Shown: positions 1 to 9,363 of the stretch, piece after piece
How the letters are laid out: the number at the start of each line of letters is the position of its first letter
How positions within the stretch are numbered: position 1 is the first letter of the stretch
Assembly (NCBI GenBank): GCA_044432925.1
Contig: JAWXUE010000002.1
Location: 22,437-86,436, forward strand
DNA from: JAWXUE01 sp044432925
GTDB taxonomy: Bacteria; Bacillota_I; Bacilli_A; Acholeplasmatales; Anaeroplasmataceae
Length of the DNA stretch: 64,000 bases
Reading direction: 5' to 3'
Notes under the pieces: generated by a model
The model's database searches: none
What the model was told of the DNA's origin: nothing
Seen by the model: the letters and a program-made list of their open reading frames with translations, nothing else
Position numbers and translations under genes: made by a program

Positions 1-1
1 A

Positions 2-622
2 CCTATTGTATTTAATTCTGAAAATATTAATATCATATACATCGAATGCTCTAAACTTTTTTATACAATATGTAATAATTTCATTGAATTTAATGATTGT
101 TTAGAATTATACAAAGATAATAAAAAATTAAATCCATCTAAATCTATTTGTATTATTACAGACTATTTCAATTTAAATATCAATACAACAAAAAATTTAT
201 CTAAACTATATTTATCCCTTACTCAAGGCATTAATTCGATTGAAAAAAATAATTTCAACAACTATTTCATTAATTTCATTCAAACTATATCTTTTGAATC
301 AAATTATAATTTAACATATGATCTTGAAATAAATTATAATGAAATTTACAAGAGTGTTAGTTTACAAATTGATCAACGTGACAATTTAACATTTCTAGAA
401 AAATTAATTTCATATATAAGTATTTCACGAGACTTAAATAATTATGAATTATTTGTTTTAATAAATATCAAAGTGTTTATGAATGATAATGATATAGAAG
501 AATTATATAAATATTGCATATATAATAAAATAAATCTATTATTACTTGAAACTAAACAATCAACTATTTTACATAATGAAAAAGTAACTATTATTGATAA
601 AGACTTCTGTATTATTGATTGA
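2..622 (+). CDS. csn2: Csn2, type II-A CRISPR adaptation protein (5' truncated by window edge)
   Basis: An open frame enters from the left edge and stops at TGA 620-622, giving 206 residues; Csn2 is usually about 220, so only the extreme N-terminus is missing. The C-terminal part is typical of Csn2: an ELFVLINIKVF strand, an acidic DIEELYKYC helix, LLLLETK, then EKVTIIDKDFCIID at the very end. Csn2 forms a ring-shaped tetramer that slides on double-stranded DNA ends and works with Cas1, Cas2 and Cas9 in spacer capture. It is normally the last cas gene before the array, exactly as here, so cas9, cas1, cas2 and tracrRNA are expected just left of the window. Assignment rests on these motifs plus position. 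Confidence 0.88.
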   Translation, partial: PIVFNSENINIIYIECSKLFYTICNNFIEFNDCLELYKDNKKLNPSKSICIITDYFNLNINTTKNLSKLYLSLTQGINSIEKNNFNNYFINFIQTISFESNYNLTYDLEINYNEIYKSVSLQIDQRDNLTFLEKLISYISISRDLNNYELFVLINIKVFMNDNDIEELYKYCIYNKINLLLLETKQSTILHNEKVTIIDKDFCIID

Positions 623-717
623 ATTAACATTTGTTTGATAGTATAATCTATACTGGTTATACTATCGTAACATATAACATTAGAAGTGTAGTGGCTTTTA
701 TATGCTCAAATTTTGAG
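623..717 (+). promoter_or_regulatory. CRISPR leader
   Basis: This 95-nt gap between the csn2 stop and the first repeat is the leader side: the repeat at the opposite end is degenerate. It contains a perfect 10-bp inverted repeat (637-646 and 657-666, 10-nt loop) holding TATAAT-like sequence. It ends in TTTTGAG directly abutting repeat 1, similar to the ATTTGAG leader-anchoring site known from type II-A systems. Confidence 0.7.
637..666. repeat. Perfect inverted repeat in CRISPR leader
   Basis: GATAGTATAA (637-646) is exactly complementary to TTATACTATC (657-666) around a 10-nt centre. It lies 15 nt after the csn2 stop. No T-run follows, so it is unlikely to be an intrinsic terminator; a protein-binding dyad or pre-crRNA promoter element fits better. 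Confidence 0.6.
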
Positions 718-3700
718 GTTTGAGCGTAGTGTAATTTTATATGTTATTAAAACAAAACGGCTAAGGCTTACGCTTCACGAGTTGTTTGAGCGTAGTGTAA
801 TTTTATATGTTATTAAAACAAAACAATACAAACGCTAATGAGCTGTTATGTTTGAGCGTAGTGTAATTTTATATGTTATTAAAACAGTATATAAAGATAG
901 TGCTGTTGGTTTGCTGTTTGAGCGTAGTGTAATTTTATATGTTATTAAAACTTAAAACCTCCTAAGCATCTGCAGCTGTGTGTTTGAGCGTAGTGTAATT
1001 TTATATGTTATTAAAACTGAAATTATTAATAGTGAAAGTATTGAGTCGTTTGAGCGTAGTGTAATTTTATATGTTATTAAAACAAAAAAATGCTGAATCA
1101 ACTGAAAAAATCAGTTTGAGCGTAGTGTAATTTTATATGTTATTAAAACTTTTATAAACAAAGATATTTTTGATGTTGAGTTTGAGCGTAGTGTAATTTT
1201 ATATGTTATTAAAACTGAAATTATTAATAGTGAAAGTATTGAATCGTTTGAGCGTAGTGTAATTTTATATGTTATTAAAACAAGATATAAAGCTAATAAT
1301 GTTACGCTATCGTTTGAGCGTAGTGTAATTTTATATGTTATTAAAACTATAAAGAGATATTTAAGACTGAGTCTGATGTTTGAGCGTAGTGTAATTTTAT
1401 ATGTTATTAAAACTATTTGAGGAACATGAACAAAATGTAAACCGTTTGAGCGTAGTGTAATTTTATATGTTATTAAAACAAATTAGCAATGGCTTTATTA
1501 AAGAAGTATGTTTGAGCGTAGTGTAATTTTATATGTTATTAAAACATAGGTGCTATATTAACGCTAGTGATATTAGTTTGAGCGTAGTGTAATTTTATAT
1601 GTTATTAAAACACATTGTTTTATATGCTACAGTATCGCATAGTTTGAGCGTAGTGTAATTTTATATGTTATTAAAACATATAGCAAAATAGGTCAACTTA
1701 CACCTTAGTTTGAGCGTAGTGTAATTTTATATGTTATTAAAACATCAATTATATACTTACCCTCATATAATATGTTTGAGCGTAGTGTAATTTTATATGT
1801 TATTAAAACCTCAATACATTTATTAGAGCCTGCTATAGAGTTTGAGCGTAGTGTAATTTTATATGTTATTAAAACAATACTGATTTTTGGTATTGTTAGA
1901 ATATCGTTTGAGCGTAGTGTAATTTTATATGTTATTAAAACGCCAATCTATATAGCAAAACAAACAACTACGTTTGAGCGTAGTGTAATTTTATATGTTA
2001 TTAAAACGTTAAGAGACGCAAAAACAGCTATAGACGCGTTTGAGCGTAGTGTAATTTTATATGTTATTAAAACTTCCTCTTTTTCCAATACCTGGATTTG
2101 TTTGTTTGAGCGTAGTGTAATTTTATATGTTATTAAAACTAGTGGTTCGCAAGTTGGTGTGCATATGGGGTTTGAGCGTAGTGTAATTTTATATGTTATT
2201 AAAACAAAAACATTAAATGATAATCAATTTTTCACGTTTGAGCGTAGTGTAATTTTATATGTTATTAAAACTTCGTTGTAATATATGCGTTCTGTGAATC
2301 TGTTTGAGCGTAGTGTAATTTTATATGTTATTAAAACTTACCTTCATAATCTCTAATCTTTAACTCTGTTTGAGCGTAGTGTAATTTTATATGTTATTAA
2401 AACTAAATAGGAGAGACTAAACAAACTCAATAAGTTTGAGCGTAGTGTAATTTTATATGTTATTAAAACTTTTAAATAATCAATTATATTAGACTTGTAG
2501 TTTGAGCGTAGTGTAATTTTATATGTTATTAAAACCATGTAACTTGCTAATTGGTCTATAGCGTAGTTTGAGCGTAGTGTAATTTTATATGTTATTAAAA
2601 CCATAGACGACTTTATAAGACGCTCGTATAAGTTTGAGCGTAGTGTAATTTTATATGTTATTAAAACTTAATTAACTCTAACTGTTTTATGTATCTAGTT
2701 TGAGCGTAGTGTAATTTTATATGTTATTAAAACAGAGACAATTATGATTAATGGGAAACATGCGTTTGAGCGTAGTGTAATTTTATATGTTATTAAAACT
2801 GTTTTAATTATTTCTAAAGGTTTAATTGTGTTTGAGCGTAGTGTAATTTTATATGTTATTAAAACTTTAGTAAAAAGCCTACCAAGTGCAAACTAGTTTG
2901 AGCGTAGTGTAATTTTATATGTTATTAAAACAAACATTAGAATCTTTAGCTGGTGCTTTTCGTTTGAGCGTAGTGTAATTTTATATGTTATTAAAACCAG
3001 TTGTTCCTGATGAAGTTGTGTTTGGTTGTTTGAGCGTAGTGTAATTTTATATGTTATTAAAACAATCTTTCATGATTGATTTACTAAGGTCAGGTTTGAG
3101 CGTAGTGTAATTTTATTTGTTATTAAAACAATTCACAAATATTCACTGTAGATTCTTTTGTTTGAGCGTAGTGTAATTTTATTTGTTATTAAAACAATGT
3201 TAATTATTAAGTGGTGTTGATAGGGGTTTGAGCGTAGTGTAATTTTATTTGTTATTAAAACTAACAAGTTATGGTCGTAAGCAGTTGCTGGGTTTGAGCG
3301 TAGTGTAATTTTATTTGTTATTAAAACAAATTAAAGTGTTAGAAACTAAAATTGATGGTTTGAGCGTAGTGTAATTTTATTTGTTATTAAAACTCAAATG
3401 TTCGCTAATGATGATGTGGACAAGTTTGAGCGTAGTGTAATTTTATATGTTATTAAAACATTGTGATAAACAAATAAGTCTATCATTTCGTTTGAGCGTA
3501 GTGTAATTTTATTTGTTATTAAAACTTCCTCATCAATTTCTTTATCAGTCCAATTGTTTGAGCGTAGTGTAATTTTATTTGTTATTAAAACTATCTCGTG
3601 GTACTACTGAGTTCTCATTCAGTTTGAGCGTAGTGTAATTTTATATGTTATTAAAACCATCCATATAATTGTAATCACCATAATGAGGTTTGAGCGTAGT

Positions 3701-4647
3701 GTAATTTTATATGTTATTAAAACCACATTGCAGGACTTGGTGGATAAAACAGGGTTTGAGCGTAGTGTAATTTTATATGTTATTAAAACGATGTAAGTAT
3801 TGACGTTGTTTATGGAGACGTTTGAGCGTAGTGTAATTTTATATGTTATTAAAACTTTTTTTAACTCTTTTAAATTTTTAATCATGTTTGAGCGTAGTGT
3901 AATTTTATATGTTATTAAAACTGTAATACACATCGACGAAATTCCTGGTTCGTTTGAGCGTTGTGTAATTTTATATGTTATTAAAACAGTCACTTATATT
4001 ACTAGCCTTTGTTTTAAGTTTGAGCGTAGTGTAATTTTATATGTTATTAAAACCATTCAAATACACAAGCATTAAATAGAATTGTTTGAGCGTAGTGTAA
4101 TTTTATATGTTATTAAAACTTGGAATGGTCAAGGTCAATATGTAGTGTTGTTTGAGCGTAGTGTAATTTTATATGTTATTAAAACAAGAAGAAGTAGAGA
4201 AGTATCGTAGCGATAGTTTGAGCGTAGTGTAATTTTATTTGTTATTAAAACATAAATATATTTACCATCGTCAATTGCAGCGTTTGAGCGTAGTGTAATT
4301 TTATTTGTTATTAAAACTTGAATAATATTTGGAATTCATATTTATCAGTTTGAGCGTAGTGTAATTTTATTTGTTATTAAAACTAATTGTAGATTATTTA
4401 TCATCTATTAAACGTTTGAGCGTAGTGTAATTTTATTTGTTATTAAAACTATGGAAAAATTACTAAAAACTGTATATTCGTTTGAGCGTAGTGTAATTTT
4501 ATTTGTTATTAAAACTATACAGATTATTAGAAGGTCAAGAATTAAGATTGAGCGTAGTATAATTTTATATGTTATTAAAACTGTTCTATAAAAATCCATA
4601 GGTTTTATCTCGTTTGAGCGTAGTGTAATTTTATATATTAAATAATT
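718..4647 (+). CRISPR. Type II-A CRISPR array, 60 repeats / 59 spacers
   Basis: A 36-bp repeat begins GTTTGAGCGTAGTG and ends GTTATTAAAAC. It recurs every 66 bp from 718 to the last copy at 4612; 4612-718 equals 59 x 66 exactly, so the spacers are uniformly 30 nt on average and in every place checked. The terminal copy (4612-4647) diverges in its last 11 bases and the penultimate copy (4546) carries T2A and G14A, marking the leader-distal, oldest end. A second repeat allele (A24T, TTTGTT for TATGTT) is used in blocks at 3094-3358, 3490-3556 and 4216-4480; the copy at 3952 has A11T. Two spacers (1018-1047 and 1216-1245) differ by one base. Repeat length, 30-nt spacers and adjacent csn2 fit type II-A. 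Confidence 0.97.
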
Positions 4648-4699
4648 AAAATAGTATATAAAGTCAAAATTTGTTAATAATATAAATGGTGATTTATAT

Positions 4700-5209
4700 A
4701 TGAAAGAAACTGGTGTCATTAGAAGAATCGATGAGTTAGGTAGAATAGTTATTCCTAAAGAAGTAAGGAAAAAACTAAAAATAAGAAATGGTGACTCTAT
4801 AGATATTTATATCGATCAAGAAAAAATAGTATTAGAAAAGTATAGTGCATTAAAAGATTTAGATACAATAATAAAAGTATTATTAGAAACATTAAAAAAA
4901 GTATATAATGCTAAAATAGTAATAACTGATATGTCTAAAATAATCGCTACAACAATAAACCAAGTAGCAATACATGATAACATAACAGAAGAATATATAA
5001 CTATAATAGAAAAAATGCAAACACAAGATTTAAATCAAACAAATATAAAACTAAACGATTCATATACAATCGATACATATTCAAAAATAAAGCCAATAAT
5101 AATATATGGAGATTTATTTGGATCTATATTAATAATGGATTGTAATAACAAATCAGTAGAACTATTAGATGTAATAAATTCATTTATATCTGATTATCTA
5201 GAAAGCTAA
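4700..5209 (+). CDS. SpoVT-like AbrB-family transcriptional regulator
   Basis: The first ~50 residues are a swapped-hairpin AbrB DNA-binding domain (MKETGVIRRIDELGRIVIPKEVRKK), very close to the SpoVT/AbrB N-terminus. The remaining ~115 residues match the length and position of the SpoVT GAF-like ligand domain, with VYNAKIVITDMSKIIAT resembling its core. At 169 aa it is near the usual 178 aa. SpoVT regulates late forespore genes in spore formers, but homologues occur in non-sporulating Bacilli where their role is unclear; no sporulation genes appear in this window. It starts 53 nt after the last CRISPR repeat, preceded by a modest GGTGAT ribosome site, and ends in a strong terminator, so it is a single-gene unit. 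Confidence 0.82.
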   Translation: MKETGVIRRIDELGRIVIPKEVRKKLKIRNGDSIDIYIDQEKIVLEKYSALKDLDTIIKVLLETLKKVYNAKIVITDMSKIIATTINQVAIHDNITEEYITIIEKMQTQDLNQTNIKLNDSYTIDTYSKIKPIIIYGDLFGSILIMDCNNKSVELLDVINSFISDYLES

Positions 5210-5239
5210 AGTATAAAACTTTTTGTTTTATACTTTTTT
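5208..5239 (+). terminator. Intrinsic terminator of the SpoVT-like gene
   Basis: GTATAAAAC (5211-5219) pairs with GTTTTATAC (5225-5233), extended by flanking A/T pairs, with a 5-nt loop and a T-run to 5239. Confidence 0.85.
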
Positions 5240-5256
5240 CTTTATAATAAGGTAAA

Positions 5257-5290
5257 ATAAAAACAGCAATAATCATATAATTGCTGTTTA
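5257..5290 (-). terminator. Intrinsic terminator of the minus-strand membrane gene
   Basis: AAACAGCAAT (5261-5270) pairs with ATTGCTGTTT (5280-5289). Read on the minus strand it is followed by TTTTTATTTTA, so it serves the gene at 5299-5862. Confidence 0.75.
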
Positions 5291-5298
5291 CTTAATAT

Positions 5299-5862
5299 TT
5301 ATAATTCGATATATTTTTTAAAAACTCCTATAATTCTTTCAGCTAAAGTATATTTTGTTGAAGCGTTATAATCACTTACAGTCCAAAATCCTATATTAGA
5401 CTCTCTTCTATAAACACCTTTATAATACGCTACACCATATAGATTTTCTACTTCCAATTCACCTTCATACAATACTTCATTAACCTCATCAAGAAGATTG
5501 TCACCTAAGTAAATAAATAAAATACCATCTTCTATATAAGAATCTAACATATCATATTCCTCTTGTGTGATATCAAAAGAACTGTCTTGATCATTTATAA
5601 TTAATGTAATATAAGTTTTTTCTTGTTTAACATCTTCAATATTATTGATATACTCAATATCAACCAAATATTTAAAATCAATTTCATCTCCTAATATATA
5701 AATGATTGAATCAGAATTATTTACAAATTCAAAGTTTAACTCCTCAGTACTTTTGTTATCACTTTTAGGACCTAAACCTAAGAAACCAATCGTTAATACA
5801 AATGATAGAATAAGTACAACAGATAGTAGTACAACTATACCTAAAATTATTTTTTTATTCAT
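5299..5862 (-). CDS. Membrane-anchored protein of unknown function
   Basis: The 187-aa product starts MNKK and has one hydrophobic segment (about residues 4-30) with no lipobox, followed by an acidic, mostly beta-predicted extracellular part containing several IDD/EYD clusters and ending in an aromatic/basic stretch. No family was recognised. The start is supported by a good AGGAGGAATTAG site just upstream on the minus strand. It diverges from the XRE-ImmA gene across a 176-bp gap that contains a 28-bp palindrome, so the two genes may share control. Its own terminator lies at 5257-5290. A surface or periplasm-facing stress or sensor protein is possible but unsupported. Confidence 0.6.
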   Translation of the reverse strand: MNKKIILGIVVLLSVVLILSFVLTIGFLGLGPKSDNKSTEELNFEFVNNSDSIIYILGDEIDFKYLVDIEYINNIEDVKQEKTYITLIINDQDSSFDITQEEYDMLDSYIEDGILFIYLGDNLLDEVNEVLYEGELEVENLYGVAYYKGVYRRESNIGFWTVSDYNASTKYTLAERIIGVFKKYIEL

Positions 5863-5950
5863 TCTAATTCCTCCTATTTTATAATAGTTATTGATACATT
5901 AATTATACATAATAGAAATGTATACGTCAATATTACTAACTACTTAGATA

Positions 5951-5978
5951 CATATATTTACAACATTGTAAATATATG
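5951..5978. promoter_or_regulatory. 28-bp palindromic operator upstream of the XRE-ImmA/IrrE gene
   Basis: CATATATTTACAA (5951-5963) and TTGTAAATATATG (5966-5978) are perfect complements around a 2-nt centre. The right arm contains TTGTAA (5966-5971), which sits 17 nt before TTATAA (5989-5994), so the dyad would overlap a -35 element of the downstream regulator. Confidence 0.7.
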
Positions 5979-6038
5979 CTAAAATGTTTTATAAAGGATA
6001 TACAATAATGAATATAATAAAACTTTAGGAGGAAGAAT

Positions 6039-7064
6039 ATGAGTATAAATTTTATAGATTATTTAAAAACATATTTAGAATTTGAAGAAATATCAATCAA
6101 AGAATTTGCACATAATATAGATATGAACTATACCCAATTATCTCAAATACTTTCAAAGAAAAGAGATATAAGTGATGATTTTATCCAAAAAATAATATTA
6201 GTAACTCCTTTTACAAGAGAAGATATAACTAAAATTAATGACAATTACAAATTAGAAAAAACAATAATAGAAAGTATAAAAGAACATAACGATACAATAC
6301 ATGACTATATTGAAAGATATAATTATAAAAAACTAGAAAGTTTTGATAATAATATAGTATTACGAAATATAAAAGATGAACTACAAGTAGTAAAAGATAT
6401 AATGAAATATTTAAGAATAACAAATCCATATTTAGATAAAGATGTAAGTATATTTTTTAAAAGTAAATGTAATAAAATAGAATTAGTTAATATTTGGTTA
6501 GAAAAATGTTTTAGAATAACAAAAACACAAACATTAAATAATTATAATAAAGAAACAAGTATAAATAATATTGTTGAATATATAAACACTTCAGCTATAA
6601 ATTATAAATTTGAAATAAATGAGTTAATACAAATATTTAATTATAACGGAGTTTATCTAGCAATTGCTGATGATTTACCTGGAAGCAAAATAAGAGGTGC
6701 ATTTAAAGTACAATCTTCAAAACCAGCAATATACATTACAACAAAACATAAACGACAAGCAGATATATATTTTGCATTATTACATGAATTAGCACATTTA
6801 AAAAGTGATTTTAATAAAGCTAAATCAACAGCATTACTTAGTTTAATTGATACAGGTAATAACCAATTAAATCAAATAGAAACGATAGCTGATAATAAAG
6901 CTTTAAATTGGATGGTGAAATTAGAAGACTATCAATTATTAAAAAATGATTTAAACAATATAGAAACATATGAAAACAAAATGTTCTTAGTATATAGATT
7001 AGCAAAAGATAACATAATAAGTTATAGTAGTGATTTATATCAAAAATATAATAAATTAATTTAA
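6039..7064 (+). CDS. XRE-type regulator fused to ImmA/IrrE zinc metallopeptidase
   Basis: The 341-aa protein has an N-terminal helix-turn-helix (residues ~10-55, with SIKEFAHNIDMNYTQLSQIL) and a C-terminal ImmA/IrrE peptidase domain (residues ~195-320) with the zinc motif HELAH at 249-253 and a downstream ETIADNKALNWM helix supplying the probable third ligand. The middle (60-190) is helical and unassigned. Proteins of this layout cleave or sense repressors, in phage and mobile-element induction (ImmA/ImmR) or stress responses. AGGAGGA (6027-6033) supports the start. The perfect palindrome 60 bp upstream suggests autoregulation. No phage or integrative-element genes are adjacent, so its target is unknown; the divergent membrane protein is one candidate. 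Confidence 0.85.
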   Translation: MSINFIDYLKTYLEFEEISIKEFAHNIDMNYTQLSQILSKKRDISDDFIQKIILVTPFTREDITKINDNYKLEKTIIESIKEHNDTIHDYIERYNYKKLESFDNNIVLRNIKDELQVVKDIMKYLRITNPYLDKDVSIFFKSKCNKIELVNIWLEKCFRITKTQTLNNYNKETSINNIVEYINTSAINYKFEINELIQIFNYNGVYLAIADDLPGSKIRGAFKVQSSKPAIYITTKHKRQADIYFALLHELAHLKSDFNKAKSTALLSLIDTGNNQLNQIETIADNKALNWMVKLEDYQLLKNDLNNIETYENKMFLVYRLAKDNIISYSSDLYQKYNKLI

Positions 7065-7089
7065 ATACTTATTTTATAAGTATTTTTAT
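7063..7089 (+). terminator. Intrinsic terminator after XRE-ImmA gene
   Basis: AAATACTTA (7063-7071) pairs with TAAGTATTT (7077-7085) with a 5-nt loop and is followed by TTATTT. The stem overlaps the stop codon. Confidence 0.7.
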
Positions 7090-7101
7090 TTATATATATA
7101 T

Positions 7102-7140
7102 TGTCAATTAATTGACATCATATAAAGATAATGATAATAT
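7102..7140 (+). promoter_or_regulatory. MarR-operon promoter with overlapping palindromic operator
   Basis: TGTCAATTAATTGACA (7102-7117) is a perfect 16-bp palindrome whose right half is the consensus -35 TTGACA (7112-7117). A TAATAT -10 (7135-7140) follows after exactly 17 bp. A regulator bound here would block RNA polymerase, the classic MarR autorepression layout. Confidence 0.8.
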
Positions 7141-7163
7141 ATATATAATTGAAAGGAGTAACT

Positions 7164-7601
7164 ATGAAAAAATTAGAAGCTTTACAAAAGATTTTACAAT
7201 TAAGTGAATATGTAAAACTCGAAATAATAAAGGATAAAGAAAAGAATCATCATCCTTTAAAAAACAATTTATCAAAATCTAATAATAGAATTATATTACT
7301 TCTTGAAAGAAAAGGTGCTTTAAATCAAAGAACTATTTCTAAGTGCCTTAGTATAAGTCCTCAAGCTGTAAGTGAGGCTATAAAAAAATTAGAAAGTGAA
7401 AACTATATTGTAAAAGATAATATAAATAAAAATGAAACATTAATTCTTTTAACAAAAGAAGGATTAGAACATGCTATATTATCTAAAGATATTATAAGTA
7501 ATCATGCTAATGAATTATTAAAAGATTTTAATGATGAAGAATTACAAAACGTAATAGACTTTTCTATAAAGTTATTACCTAAGGAGGAAAACAATGTTTA
7601 A
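7164..7601 (+). CDS. MarR-family transcriptional repressor
   Basis: The 145-aa protein has the winged-helix core of MarR regulators: ILLLERKGALNQRTISKCLSI, SPQAVSEAIKKLESENYI as recognition helix, then the wing KDNINKNETLILLTKEG. The length is typical. The ATG at 7164 is chosen over the in-frame TTG at 7149 because GAAAGGAG (7151-7158) sits 5 nt before the ATG and would lie inside the TTG-started gene. The gene overlaps the following exporter gene by 8 nt, giving translational coupling, and the palindrome over its promoter suggests it represses itself and the exporter until a drug or other ligand releases it. Related arrangements are known for multidrug exporters of Gram-positive bacteria. 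Confidence 0.88.
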   Translation: MKKLEALQKILQLSEYVKLEIIKDKEKNHHPLKNNLSKSNNRIILLLERKGALNQRTISKCLSISPQAVSEAIKKLESENYIVKDNINKNETLILLTKEGLEHAILSKDIISNHANELLKDFNDEELQNVIDFSIKLLPKEENNV

Positions 7602-9363
7602 ATTAATGAAAAATTCTCTAAGAGAATATAAAAAATATGCTATACTTACGCCATTAGTTGTATTACTAGAAGTAATTATAGAAGTATCTATTCCTTATGT
7701 TGTAGCAAACATAACAAATAGATTAAATGCTGAATCAAATATAGAAATTGGATTCGTATTGCAACTTGGTATTATACTATTATTGATGGCTGGTACATCA
7801 TTAATGTTTGGGGTATTATCAGGAAGATTTAGTGCATTAGGTGCTACAGGGTTTGCTAAAAATCTAAGAAAAGATGTATACACTAATGTACAAAACTTTT
7901 CATTTAAAGATGTAGATCAATTTTCTAATTCATCTTTAGTAACAAGATTAACAACAGATATAACAAATATCCAAAACTCATATGCTATGTTGACAAGAGT
8001 AGCAATAAGAGTTCCTATGTTATTATTATTCAGTATTATAATGGCTTTTGTTGTATCACCGGATATGGCAATATATTTTGTAATAGTAATGCCTTTAATG
8101 GCTTGCGGATTATTCTTAGTATTAAGAAGAGTATTTCCTCTATTCGATAGAATATTTCCTAAGTATGATAAATTCAATAAATATATTCAAGAAAATATAA
8201 AAGGTATAAGAGTAGTAAAAACATTTGCTACAGAAGAAAAAGCAAAAGAAGAATTTGCTGAAAAAGCTGAAGATATAAGAAATGAATTTACTAAAGCAGA
8301 AAGAATAGTAGCATTAAATTCACCATTAATGTCATTATCTATGTTTGCTATCCAATTATTAATATATGGATTTGGATCTAAATTAATAATTGAATCAGCA
8401 GGATTAGATTTAAATGTTGGGGATTTAACTGCATTATTAACTTATTCAACAACAATGTTAATGGCTTTAATGATGTTAATGATGGTATTTGCTATGTTAG
8501 CTATATCTAGAACAAATGCTAGACGTGTATTAGAAGTTATTGAATATGTTCCAACAATGGAAGATTTAGATGAAGTACATGAAGTATTAAATGGAGAAGT
8601 TGAATTTAAAAATGTTAACTTTAGATATAAAGATACTGCAGAAAAAAATACATTAGATAATATTAATATAAAAATAGAAGCTGGAAAACAAATTGGTATA
8701 ATCGGAGCTACAGGTTCAGGTAAATCATCATTTGTTAATTTAATACCTAGATTATATGATATTAATGAAGGTGAAATTTTAATTGGTGGAGTTAATGCTG
8801 TTAAATATAATTTAGAATCATTAAGAGATCAAGTTGCTGTAGTATTACAAAAGAATGTTTTATTTAGTGGAACTATTAGAGAAAATTTAAAATGGGGTAA
8901 TGAAAATGCAACTGATGAAGAAATAATGGTTGCTTGTAATAATGCTTGTTGTAGCGAGTTTATTGCTAAATTCCCATTAGGATTAGATACAGTAATAGAA
9001 CAAGGTGGTATGAACGTATCTGGTGGACAAAAACAAAGATTATGTATAGCACGTGCATTACTAAAAAATCCTAAAATTATTATATTAGATGATTCAACAT
9101 CAGCAGTAGATACTAAAACTGATATGATGATTAATCAAGCATTTAAAGATAATTTAAAAGATACTACTAAAATTATTATTTCACAAAGAATATCTTCGAT
9201 AGAAGGTTGTGATTCAATTATAGTATTAGATGAAGGTAAGATAACTGGATTTGATACTCATAATAACTTAATAAAAAATAATGAAATATATAAAGAAATA
9301 TATGAAGTTCAAATGCAAAACAAAAGTACTGAAGTAACGAAGGGAGCTGATTCTAATGAATAA
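7594..9363 (+). CDS. Heterodimeric ABC exporter, degenerate-site half (LmrC/BmrC-like)
   Basis: This is a 589-aa half-transporter with six transmembrane segments (residues ~15-310) and a C-terminal ATPase domain. Walker A is GATGSGKSS (371-379) and the signature SGGQKQR is canonical. After Walker B the catalytic Glu is replaced: D499 is followed by D500 in LDDSTSAVD. The switch His is replaced by Gln (Q531, in ISQRISS). These substitutions are the hallmark of the non-catalytic site in heterodimeric exporters such as BmrCD, LmrCD and EfrAB. The gene overlaps marR by 8 nt and the partner gene by 8 nt, with a strong GGAGG site. The likely job is export of toxic or antimicrobial compounds; the substrate cannot be read from sequence. 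Confidence 0.93.
   Translation: MFKLMKNSLREYKKYAILTPLVVLLEVIIEVSIPYVVANITNRLNAESNIEIGFVLQLGIILLLMAGTSLMFGVLSGRFSALGATGFAKNLRKDVYTNVQNFSFKDVDQFSNSSLVTRLTTDITNIQNSYAMLTRVAIRVPMLLLFSIIMAFVVSPDMAIYFVIVMPLMACGLFLVLRRVFPLFDRIFPKYDKFNKYIQENIKGIRVVKTFATEEKAKEEFAEKAEDIRNEFTKAERIVALNSPLMSLSMFAIQLLIYGFGSKLIIESAGLDLNVGDLTALLTYSTTMLMALMMLMMVFAMLAISRTNARRVLEVIEYVPTMEDLDEVHEVLNGEVEFKNVNFRYKDTAEKNTLDNINIKIEAGKQIGIIGATGSGKSSFVNLIPRLYDINEGEILIGGVNAVKYNLESLRDQVAVVLQKNVLFSGTIRENLKWGNENATDEEIMVACNNACCSEFIAKFPLGLDTVIEQGGMNVSGGQKQRLCIARALLKNPKIIILDDSTSAVDTKTDMMINQAFKDNLKDTTKIIISQRISSIEGCDSIIVLDEGKITGFDTHNNLIKNNEIYKEIYEVQMQNKSTEVTKGADSNE

Noticed and set aside
637..666. Intrinsic terminator after csn2
   Set aside because: The stem is perfect but no T-run follows, and it lies in the leader where a promoter is needed.
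718..4647. Spacers targeting genes within this window
   Set aside because: Reading the 59 spacers by eye gave no obvious match to the genes here; a computed search would be needed to exclude partial ones.
1772..4719. Long open frames across the CRISPR array encoding repeated FERSVILYVIKT or VLITYKITLRSN
   Set aside because: The 66-bp repeat unit is a multiple of three and the repeat lacks stops in some frames, so chains of repeats stay open by chance. They are array shadows, not genes.
7149..7163. TTG start for the MarR gene adding five residues
   Set aside because: The Shine-Dalgarno sequence lies inside that extension and is correctly spaced for ATG 7164.
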